A stretch of DNA of 64,000 nucleotides from Sphagnum compactum (lineage: Eukaryota > Bryophyta > Sphagnopsida > Sphagnales). The position numbers and the translations under genes are program-made. Shown one piece after another: positions 25,745 through 36,105 of this stretch (position 1 is the first letter of the stretch; the number at the start of each line of letters is the position of its first letter). The notes under the pieces are model-generated. The model ran no database searches, was not told where the DNA came from, and was given only the letters and a program-made list of their open reading frames with translations. Where the stretch lies: contig OZ234494.1 in NCBI GenBank assembly GCA_965153455.1, forward strand, positions 9,300,001 through 9,364,000, written 5' to 3'.

Positions 25745-26502
25745 ATCTTGTTGGATTCTTGTTTACATGTGTCGTGTTATTGTTCTTGTTTTTCTTGTTT
25801 CATGATTTAGATTTGGAACTAGGCATGTTCTTGTTTTGTTTTGGTTAGAAAATCATGTAGTCTTGGTTATTTTCGTGCCCGTGACATGAACCTTTGCATC
25901 TACTATAGGTCTTTGTGCCTCCTCCTAAAGTTGTTGTGGTCTTGGTATGGTGTGACATGCCGGGACTTCTGGTATGGGAAGTGTTCCTCGCATCTACTTC
26001 CTTCTTTTAATCATTAAAAGTATCTCTTCTTCTTCCTCTTCCTCCAAATCTTCTATAGTTATTTGTTTTTTGGCTCGCATCAAAATGGGCAGTTTGTTGG
26101 ATGATGCAAGAGGTAATTTAGTTTGCTACATTCTTTCCTTCAACTTTGAGATATTTACCCCTAATGTAGAAGCCTCCTACACTCTGGTGGGTATAACTTT
26201 CAGTGGAATATGTTGATTTGTGTTGAGGAAGAAGTGTTGCATCAAAATCTCAATGATTAATCTTAAATGACAAATATCTTTCTTAGGATTAACCTTCATT
26301 GGTCCTATCATCATCTTAGTTTGGGAGGTTGTCCATCTCATCAATTCTTTCTATAATTGTTTAAACAAAATGTTTACCCAATTTACTTCCTTTCCTTTCA
26401 TATGTATCATAATTGATATGGCATTTCTATTATTGAAATAATAGACTTTGTCCCTTTAATAAATCACTTGGATGAGTGCAAGGAGACGAATGTCATATGG
26501 TC

Positions 26503-27268
26503 CATTCATGATCGGGGTACCAAAAAGGAATGTTTAACTGAAAAAGGACTGCAGAGGACAACTTTGGATTTTTGTTTATCTTACATTATTATAATTGTAG
26601 TGGATTGTTGTATGCCAATAGATAAAATGATGTCTTTTTAAATTAATAAAAATATTTTAAAATAATTTGGATACTATGTTAATGTCTTTTTGAGTCCTGT
26701 AAACTAAAGGAATCAAGTGTCTAAAGTACATTTTTTAAAAAAGTAATCAAAAGGAAGGCATAAAATCATATAATTGATTTCAAATTTTTTGTACAACAAA
26801 AACATGCCCCCTTCTACGAAAGTACATGTTCATTGGATGAACTTGATGAAAAACCAAATCATTCAAAATTTTCAAAGCTTTGAAATTTTGAATGAAAGGG
26901 CTATAAGGCAAAGGACTCATTTTAAAAACCATTTGATAAATTATGTTCAATGGGTTCAAAATGTTTAGCTTTAGATGCAAATTACATGTGAAGGAAATAA
27001 ACATGCCAAAAAACATGTTTGGTTGTCCATTGAAACCCATTTTGGGATTTTTTGGGATTTTTTGCATTTATGGCATTAAACTAAAATATTCATACACAAT
27101 TATGTATGATTGTGAAAAATCACCATTAACACATGAATTATCTTATATTGGACTATTCAAATTTTCTCACTTAAGTTTGTCTCATGTAAATGTTATTCGT
27201 AAAAAGTAGCTCTAAAAAATCCTTGAGTCCTTTTTTCCTTTTTTGGTACCCAACTGTGAATGGACCCC
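26503..27268. repeat. Possible transposon remnant bounded by related inverted motifs
   Basis: At about 26500 the + strand reads atggtccattcatgatcggg followed by gtaccaaaaagga. At about 27268, reverse-complemented, it reads ggggtccattcacagttggg followed by taccaaaaaagga. A related motif without a partner occurs at about 48150 (gggtccattcacaattgggt). Between them is AT-rich DNA with no recognised gene. Confidence 0.35.
26861..26893. repeat. 33-base near-perfect palindrome centred on AAGCTT
   Basis: attcaaaattttcaaag is mirrored by ctttgaaattttgaat with one base of asymmetry. It could form a cruciform or hairpin; no function is apparent. Confidence 0.7.
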
Positions 27269-28147
27269 ATAAGGTTCTTTCATCTTATTGACATTCCATT
27301 GTTTTGTATTAACATATGCTTATGGCAGGGTAATGCATTGAAGCATGGCTTATGTAGTTTGTCTGTTTACTTGTTTATGTTTTTTCCAACCTTTGTTAAA
27401 AATTTTGAACACATTTGCAATCAAATGCTATTTGATTGCAACACCTTTCTCTCCCAACCTTGCATAGATAGTGTTTCCTTTAATATGATAAGTGTTGAGA
27501 AACTCCTCTAGCTAATCACGGCATGCTGCTTTCCATTGTAGTTCCAACAATCCTACTAGTCCTACTCTAGATGCCCATTTCTTTTCATCTTTTCCCATCT
27601 TGACCTAGGTTGTAATTCTCTTTGACTTTTGAGTATATGTTTGCTATATTGGTGTGAAATCAACCTTTCTAGTTTTAGTGAAACCCTAACGTGCCATTGT
27701 ATTACTTTTTAAATTCTTCTTCTTGGGCTTATATTGACTAAGATTTAAGGAATCTGCAATAGTCAATGGTGCAAATTCTACTGTTGGTTGTGGTGCTAGA
27801 GTTGTCATGTCTTAGTTATTGAAGAAAGAAGAGATTATCTTCATCCTCGTCCTCTGAATTTGTCAACACCATGGTATTTGCTTCCGCCTATGGTCTTGAA
27901 ATTCCATGTTTTCTCAAAACGCAGTCACTTCTCACTTCTCAGTGTCACCTTGCTAATGAAGTAAAACTCCAAACCTCTTATTTGTATTTAGTTAGGATTT
28001 TATACTAAGAAAACGTCAAAATTATATTCAAAACCAACAAAGATTTGATTGATTATCTCGAAAGAAACCCAGTTCTAGTTATTTGGGGTTGGTTGCATTG
28101 AAAACCTACCATGGGATCCCGGGGAATGGTGTTGGAGAAACATCCCC
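27269..28147. other. Intergenic, no gene seen
   Basis: Short open frames only, AT-rich, no recognisable domain. Confidence 0.5.
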
Positions 28148-28520
28148 ATGCTTGGGGATGTGCCCTTTTTTGGATACATTTCCAAAAGAGGGTACAAAAT
28201 TCATTCCAAGTGGGTGTTTCCCATTTCCATGGGGTTAAACTTCATTCAAAAGATGAACTTGATCACCATTTTTTATCAACAAATCCTAGCCAGATTTTGG
28301 CATAATGCTAGACCCAAGAAAGTGGGACTTTAATTTGGTTAATTTTCAACAAAGGGTTTTTGATGGGCTCTTGGCTCCAACGAATTGGAATTGAACCTAC
28401 CTACCAAGTTTGTCAGATAGGTTTGATTGAGATTCCACAACATTGCCTTATGTTGTGCGATAAGGCTACGCTAATTTAGGCTACTTTCATGCGTCTTTGG
28501 AAAATTTGGGGAGCTATTAG
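28148..28520 (+). pseudogene. LINE 3' remnant with zinc-binding RVT (zf-RVT) domain
   Basis: One frame, broken by three stops, reads WHNARPKKVGL, then FLMGSWLQRIGIEPTYQVCQ, then IEIPQHCLMLCDKA. This matches the C-terminal zf-RVT segment of plant LINE polyproteins, where a WL-R-GI core precedes C-x2-C ... H-C-x3-C residues; the second Cys of the first pair is altered here. No catalytic core is adjacent. It could be the 3' part of the LINE whose RT lies at 20.3 kb, split by later insertions, or a separate copy. Confidence 0.65.
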
Positions 28521-30528
28521 CAACTTCTCCATAAGCTAGCACTTCATTCTTCTTGGCGAAATAGCTATGGAACCCAAGGATGGCGAACCCTCAACTCACA
28601 AATTGCACGTTAACAATTTAGAGTTCCACATCCCTTTGATTTGTTGCGTAACTTCGTAATGTACTCTCTTTGGACTAAGCGCTATAGGAAGCACTTTCAA
28701 TAGGACTATTTTACTTCTAGAGTGTTATTCCAAGCTTGGACCACTATAGTCGAGGTTGGGATGGCAACTTAGAAAAAAATTAACAAAGATAGGCTTCTTA
28801 CAACCTAATAAGTAGATACAAATTGAGCATGACTTTATTTTTACTTGGTGTTTTGAGGGATTTATTTGCTTGTAAGGAAAAGGCCATCAAGTGGTCTTTC
28901 GTGCTTCCTTTTTTTTTTTGGACTCTGATTTAATTATGTGATAAGGTTGTTGCCCTCCTTCCTCTTGTTTTGGGGTTTTTCTCTGTATCAAGGGGGATAA
29001 GACCTCATCTTAACACATAGATTGTGAGCTTGCCTTTCAAAACTCTTCCTCTCCTTCCCCTTATCTTGCTCACCCATATCCTAGTAGAATGTTTATTTTG
29101 CTAGAATTTCATTCTCACTTTTTCAACAAAACTCCTCTTCTACTTAACACAATGAGTTGGGTTAATTTATGGCCAACAATATTCAAATTTTACAACTCAT
29201 GTTTTGAACCTTTGTCTTGAAGAGTTTTGAGATGTAAAAGGGGTGAGCCTTGTGGTCCGAGAAGGTAGAAATTTGGTGAAATTGCTTTGCAATCACTATT
29301 GTACCCATTGCCCAAGCATTGTATAAAAATCAGTGCAAAAGATGAGGTTTTAGAGTAATTGAAGCATGGGGACATGAAGATTGGTTTGCATCTTGTAATG
29401 TTAGAAAGATTTTGAAATGAAAGACTGTTTTGCAATAGATGGCAATCAATAAAGAATGGAATGAGTTGGAGGTTAATAAGTTTGAAGCAAGTATCATCAT
29501 GGATACAATTCTTATTAGTATCTAGTGGAGTAATGATTAGTTGTTGGTCATAATATCAACACCTATATTTGTCCTTTGATAGGAAATTTTTTATAAACTC
29601 ATGGACTAGTTCATTGAGTTTGTGAAAAACTTATGAGTTGTGTAACTAAAGAGAAAAAAAGGTTATATCAATCTTACACAATAGGTGCTTGTTCATCCAT
29701 ATCTCATTACATTTTGCAAGTTTTGGTTTGGATCCAAAGTCGAAAGGCAAAGGCCTAGAGAAAATTAAGTGATGAAAGGGTTAAAGATTGTTCATAATAA
29801 GTTTATTCCCAATTTACAAGATCAAGTTCTTTGTTAAAGTTCTTGTTGATAAGCAACTTATCACTTCCTCTTTTCTTACCTTGCTGCCAGAGTTGTGGAA
29901 AAGAAGTGCCTACCAATGAATGGTGGGAGTCCTATGGAGGTGAGACTCATGAATTACAAAAAATGGTTATTCAATTGGTCCATCAAATGACATGAACATC
30001 ATCATGTGGGACAAAACTCTGGAGTTCTTTTGAGTATGTTCACTCAAAACCACTTTTCATCAAAGAAAGCAAACAACTTAGTTTATTGTGTTTTGACAAC
30101 ATTAGATCACATGACAAAGTATTTGATCCAGATTACAAATGATCTTTTGTTGAGTGGCCTAGTGATGATGAAGAATGAGATTGTGGGCACACTCTTAACT
30201 TTTCGTTGCAATGGCAGCAAAAGTTTGTGTAGTCAGTGTACTCAGAAATTCACTATGTTCCACACTCATGTTTGTAGATGTTGAGTTTAGAGTACCTATA
30301 ACTTTGTACCCAGTGACTATGGCAAGCCTCTTGAGAGCAAATAAAAATCTCTTCTGAAAGCTGAGAATGTCCAGTTGATGAACTCTGCATGGTTCACTAA
30401 TAATGAAGCAAAACCTGGAGTAAACCCTAAATTCCACATATCAAAGAATCAACAGCTGCCTCTCATATTGGTGCCATGGAGAAAATTGTTCTACTTTCAG
30501 AGCAAGAATCAATGTGGGAATGTGGCAT
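28521..30528. other. Intergenic, no gene seen
   Basis: Moderately AT-rich with short uninformative frames. The last few hundred bases are the 3' flank of the minus-strand JmjC gene. Confidence 0.5.
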
Positions 30529-32814
30529 TCATGAAAACCCAAATTTGAAGCCCCCTGTCTTCACATCAGTGATTGTATCCCACATACAAGCCTTCTGATT
30601 CTGCAACTTTCTTGCTTCTGCTTGCTGTTGAAGGGACTCAATAGAGCCTGGGAAAAGCTGCTCATATTTTGACCGGAACTTCTCATATAGATTCACACGA
30701 TCCATGGTCCCAGAGACCAATTCCTTTGAGTTTGGTCTATTCAAAAACTCCAGCACATTCAAAAGATTTCTCCTGCCACAGCATCCACACACTCATACAT
30801 GTCACTCAAACATGCGTCACTAAGATCCATGGGGAAATGGGAGGACTGAGAGCTTATGGACACACACACACGAAAATCAGCAATCAGCACATCTATATGA
30901 AATCACCGAGAAATCTCCACAACAACAATGAAAGGGTAACATGACAATTAGTGCAGTCATAACCTTATGAGAGTTGCTCAAAAAGTATCAGACCATGACC
31001 TTCATCACAAAATAGAGGTATGAGCCACCATGACTACCCACCAATTTCATCAGCTCCTGCAGTAACTGCTACAGAGAATCATACATGACCTATAGCTATG
31101 AAATTGCAGACAAATCTCCACAAGAACAATTTGAACATCACACATCAATGAGTGCAGTCATAACCCTATGAGAGTTGCTCACAAAGTATCAGACCATCAT
31201 CACCTTCCTAAAACAGAACATATTGACAGATAACTTTAATCAACATATACTTGCTGTTGCTTTGTGTTCCTGTCTACGACTGCACACACCTGCTGACATA
31301 ATTCTGCGTGACTGCAATGGAGTCCTCCAAGTTGATGACAATATGCCACCAGCCCCTCGGTACAAACACAACCTCACCTTCCCGACAGATACACTCCACA
31401 GGTTTCTCCTTGCGCTGCTGTGTCACCCCGTAGTAATTCATGAACCACTCTGTTATGGACACTGGTGATGCAACATCAGCCCCATCTGGACTTGGATGGA
31501 CCCCTGGTGGTACAACCTCCGGAGGATAAAGAAGCCATTTCTTAGAACCCCTCACTACAGCATTCCAGGCAGAGGTGCTATTGGGATCAATGTGGAAGGA
31601 GGAGCCAGACCTGGCTGGGCCTGCAATCAACCATCTGAAGTCTGGACGATCGTTCCCAAGTATTGAAAACAAATCCTCCCTGAAATAGACCGGGATGTCA
31701 TAGTCTGCAGCTAGTTGCGGAGCTTTCTCACCAAATTTCGAGTCAAAAATATACAGTGGCCGCTCTTCCTTGACAGAATCAGCATAAGCAAAGTAGTCAT
31801 TCAGCTTCAAGTTGATGGGTCCAGCTGTGAATACGCAATCTCCTGCCTTGTTTAGCAGATACAGCCTATCCCACTTCTTCACTGCAGGCCAGCTCTTGAG
31901 CACTCCAGTTAGGAGAACAGGTTTATTCGGTTCCTCAAAATCTCTTATGAATTCCTCCACTGAAGGTGCTTCTCGCCGTTCTATGTTGTCAGTGCTTAGC
32001 CACTCGTCTTTGATCTCCAGACTTGCACACAACCAGCTCTGGAAAATGTAGTCTGAATAGAAATCTGTCACCTGATGAAGAATATTTTCAGAATAATCAG
32101 GAACACAGCCCAAAAAAAATCCGTCCAGGAAGGAATGGCTTTCGAACAACAAAGAGCGTTTTTCCAGCTTTCAGTTTTTTGTGGTATTTTTCCCCGTCTG
32201 ATAAATGAAGAGAGTGACTGCAAAACTCAGACCTTCAGAGGGACATGTGATGCACCGGTGAAGCCAGGCACTAAAGATGATGCAAGAAACGTGCTTTTCC
32301 AACAGCCCTTGAAAGCAAGCTCCCCCGTAAAATTCTCGAGCACCACAGTCCTCCACAGCGAATCCTGATGCGCAAACACATAGAAAGCTTTGCTCACCAG
32401 AGCAAGTCGACCTAAATCCTTGCTTCCTAAGTAGCCGAGGATATCCAGGAGAAGCGCATCAGGGAGAACCTGAAGAGAACCGAGTCCCACGTTCCTGACA
32501 TTACAATTCGACGCATTGAGGAACATGTTTCCAAGCGGCTGCACCCCATAGCTGTGAGATCCCCTTTGCAGCCCGAAGGAGAAAAGCTCTGGAACAGCAG
32601 ACACCTCCTCGTCTGGTGGACTCTCGGAAGACGCCAATGAGTTGGAAAACGTAAAAGCAGCAGCAGCTGCTGCTGGTACCACCGCAGGAACAATAACTCT
32701 CGATTCTTCTGCGGCCAACTGCCTGTCCCGCATCCTCCGGCGCCTGGCAGGCCTCGTGCGTGTCATAGCTGGTGCTTTGCAGCTCTGTTCTAGCGTGTTG
32801 CGTTGTTCCTTCAC
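30529..32814 (-). CDS. JMJ22: F-box / JmjC-domain protein, JMJ22 (JMJD6-like) type
   Basis: Fe(II)/2-oxoglutarate oxygenase of the JMJD6-related plant group; Arabidopsis JMJ20/JMJ22 are reported histone arginine demethylases acting in light-triggered germination. Exons on the minus strand: 32814-32233, 32071-31290, 30772-30529; phases join to 535 residues. The N-terminus is basic (RPARRRRMRDR, possible nuclear signal) with an Ala run. The F-box is at about 115-161 (LPDALLLDILGYLGSKDLGR...LWRTVVLENF). The JmjC domain contains the iron ligands H354-x-D356 (SSFHIDPN) and H437 (PRGWWHIVINLE). The C-terminal exon begins NLLNVLEFLN after YVSR and ends GGFKFGFS. The acceptor of exon 3 has two nearby choices, changing one residue. 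The start is the first in-frame Met; a second lies at residue 17. It shares a 369-bp divergent promoter with PEX7. Orthology to JMJ22 rather than a close paralogue is inferred. Confidence 0.92.
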
Positions 32815-32817
32815 AAA

Positions 32818-32857
<40 letters not shown>

Positions 32858-33183
32858 TGAGAGCGCCAATCCCTAACCCTAATCTTCACACTGCACTCTT
32901 TCCGGAGAAACATTGGGAGCTTCAAACCCTAACCCTAATCTTCGCAATGCCCTCTTTCCGGAAATCAGCACCGAGTTGCGTGATTCGCACTTTTGCTGGG
33001 TAGGTACTCAATTTTACGGCCTCGGGGTCGCTTTTCGATGCAGCAACTGGCCAAGAAATGGGAAGCGCAAGGAGTGGGTGAAATTCTGCTCGGAAATCGC
33101 GACAGGATTTGACGATCTGCGACCCAATTTTTTGGTCTGAAAAAAAAGCTCGCGAGTTGTTTCCGAGTTTTTCTAAATTCACC
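32815..33183. promoter_or_regulatory. Compact bidirectional promoter between the JmjC gene and PEX7
   Basis: The two start codons are 369 bp apart and face away from each other, so this segment must hold both 5' leaders and promoters. It contains a (CT)16 tract and two copies, 56 bp apart (32871 and 32927), of a segment starting CCCTAACCCTAATCTTC and ending in CTCTTTCCGGA. The second copy includes AAACCCTAA, the plant telo-box (32924-32932). No clear TATA box is seen. Confidence 0.75.
32824..32855. repeat. (CT)16 microsatellite
   Basis: Uninterrupted CT dinucleotides beginning 10 bases beyond the JmjC start codon, in its 5' leader (GA-repeat on the transcribed sense strand). Confidence 0.97.
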
Positions 33184-36105
33184 ATGCCGATGTTCAAGAC
33201 CGCCTTCAATGGCTATGCTGTAAGCCTCGCGACTTGCCGTAGTCGTTTCTTCTTCGCGTTCATTTACTTTCACGCCTTGTTGTTGTTGATGTTGTTGTGG
33301 GGGTCTTTTTGATACTGGAGTAGTAAGGGAGAGAGAGTTGAGGGTGGGGGCACACTATGGTGGTGGGGACTTGCAGGTAAAATTCAGTCCATTCTTGGAA
33401 TCACGATTGGCGGTGGCCACTTCGCAGAATTTCGGGATCATTGGCAGCGGCAGACAGTATGTGCTCGATGTACGTAGTATGTAAACTTCATCGTCAAATT
33501 ACACCCCTTGCAAATTCGGATTCAGGAAATTCTCACTGGAGCATCAGGAAATGCTCACTGGAAGCTTCTGTGTACAGAGAGCAATTTACAGATGAGTGAA
33601 TGAACTTGTATTTGTGTGAATTCCTTGGTACTGATTTTCCATGCATGGGATCTTTCTGGCAGCTGACTCCGAATGGATTTGTACCAGTTTGCTCATTTGA
33701 TACACCTGATGGCCTCTATGATTGTACCTGGTCTGAGGTAGCCGGTTTTCCTCTTTTTCTCATCTTTTTTTTTTTTTTTCTGTTTATGAGAATCACTTGC
33801 ACATTCTTTGTAATTGTATCAAATTGTAAGTGTGGAGATGTTCTCGGTACATCTGAGATTATGTTCTTCCATTACTTTGCATAAGTGGTGATAAGGTCAG
33901 ATCGGTGAGGAATGTAGCTCTAGATCTCTGTGGAGGAGTTGGATTTTACATTCATTGGCAGAATATCCTCTACACACAATGCAGTATTTCAAGGTCTCTT
34001 GGTGGGGTTCATGATGGCTGTGAGACACATTCACATGGTTTGTCTAATTGACCCAACAGGAGAATGAGAATATTCTTGTCTCTGCAAGTGGAGATGGCAG
34101 CGTGAAGGTAATTTCCTTCCTCTACATGTATTGGTTCTCTCTCAGACCTGAAGCATTTGAAGGTTCAATTTTGGCTGTGTCATGACTTCTTTGCTGAATT
34201 TTCCTTTGCTGTATAGTTTGCATTACATGATTTTGTCTTAATGTGCATGGAAACCAGAGAGAAAATGGCTTGAAGACGGCAGTGATGCAACTCACCAGTC
34301 ATAGGGCTGATAGTGATGTGCTTGCAGTTGTGGGACCTAGCAGCACCTCCAATGGCCAACCCTGTCAGCAATCGTCAGGAACATTCACATGAAGTGTAAG
34401 TAACTGCTGTTTCTTCCTCTGGCCTTTTGTATGACCCTCTAACGAGCACTTTCCATAGGTGTTCTATTTACTTCACAGATGCTCTTTGATCTTGCCATGG
34501 ATCACCCCAGGACCTACAAGTACAAGCAAGCACTTGTGTTTGTGGTGTTCCTATTGTAGCACTAGCCTCTTCAAGAACTTTGACCCTAAATTTATGCATC
34601 CATGTTTCAGAGGAGTTGAGGATTAGCATAAAGTGCTAGTCCTGCTGGTGGCATAGCTTCAGGACACTCTGGCAAAGCACATTGATTCTTTTGTGAAGTT
34701 TGGGGCAGACTGTGAACATGTTTAATGTATTTTTACCTTTGTCCCACTACTAGACCTGGCCCTGAGCTGTGAAAACTGGTCATTACCTTGCTGTCTCCTC
34801 CTTTTCCCTGCCCACCCACCCTTTCCCCCTACTGCTTTCCTCCTATTTATCCAGCATTGTCCAAACTGGTGTGGTAATATGGTCATGGCAAGTAAAGTCT
34901 GTGCTTGCAGCTTCACCACAAGTGTGAGGACTTGTACCTTGTTTCTTACTCAGAACACTTCTGTCCTGCTATTGAAAGAGTTGTACTTTTGACTTATGGT
35001 TTTATTGGCTGATGAAACCAGGGCTTCTGTGGACTGGAATATGGTGAGGAAAGATTCTTTTCTGAGCAGCTCATGGGATGACACTATTCGGGTAATCCAT
35101 CATTCCTTTCTATGAAGTTCAAGATGGTGGATCTCCCATTTGTCTGAAAGCATAGCTTCTTTGTCCTTCCAAAAGAACATTGTGGTTTCTAACCAGGGGA
35201 AATCAAGGAACTTGGCTTACATGTGTGGAATAACATATTCTGGCTGTATCAATATGCCCTATCTCTCCAGTTTAAAGCAGTGACTGCTCTGAGTCTGTAT
35301 TGGGTGTGATGCTATACTGAATCTTTGGTATGGTGCTGAATATGCATCTGCATAAAGTTAATGACTCATCTTCTACTATGTATTATGTGCGGGGAAAAAA
35401 CAGCTTTGGACAGTGGACTCTCCACAATCCTTGCGAGCTTTTGTGGAGCACTCTTATTGTGTTTACAAAGCTGTGTGGTATGGATGACCAGTCTGGACTC
35501 TCCCTCTCTCTCTCTCAATTTCTCATGCCCTCAGAGTTGCAATTAAGGTTTTGGTTTTTTGCCATCTCCATTTTCCACAGGCAGCCTGCAATTGAGTTTG
35601 CTCTACTTTTTTCTGCAGGAATCCAAGGCATGCTGATATTTTTGCATCAGCATCAGGTGACTGCACTGTCCGTATCTGGGATGTAAGGCAGCCACGTTCG
35701 ACTTACCAAATCCCAGGCCATGAAATGGAGATTCTTTCATGTGACTGGAACAAGTACAACGAATTCATGCTTGTGTCAGGTTCAGTTGACAAGTCAATCA
35801 AGCTTTGGGATGTAAGGAACCCTCGCCAGGAGCTCACCCGATTGCTTGGTCACACTTACGCAGTGCGCCAAGTTAAGTTCTCTCCGCACCAAGAGAGCCT
35901 GTTGTTGTCTTGCTCTTATGACATGACTGTTTGTTTGTGGGATTATCGAGCTCCTGAGGATGCACTTCTTGCCCGCTTGGCACATCACACTGAATTTGCT
36001 GTCGGAATTGATATGAGTACATTGGTGGAGGGTTTATTGGCTAGTACTGCATGGGATGAGACTGTTTTTGTTTGGCAACAGGGTATGGATCCCCGTGCAG
36101 CATAG
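33184..36105 (+). CDS. PEX7: Peroxin 7, PTS2 import receptor (WD40)
   Basis: Cytosolic receptor that binds PTS2 nonapeptides and, with PEX5, delivers matrix enzymes to the peroxisome. Exons: 33184-33219, 33377-33469, 33663-33737, 34060-34107, 34328-34395, 35022-35091, 35404-35477, 35619-36105; phases join to 316 residues, the usual plant PEX7 length. The N-terminus MPMFKTAFNGYAVKFSPF and the WD repeats (SASGDGSVKLWD, SSSWDDTIRLWT, SASGDCTVRIWDVRQP, SGSVDKSIKLWDVRNP, SCSYDMTVCLWD, STAWDETVFVWQQG) match the family. Exon 7, holding LWTVDSPQSLRAFVEHSYCV, is short and easily missed. The last exon carries half of the protein. It shares the upstream promoter with the JmjC gene. Confidence 0.96.
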
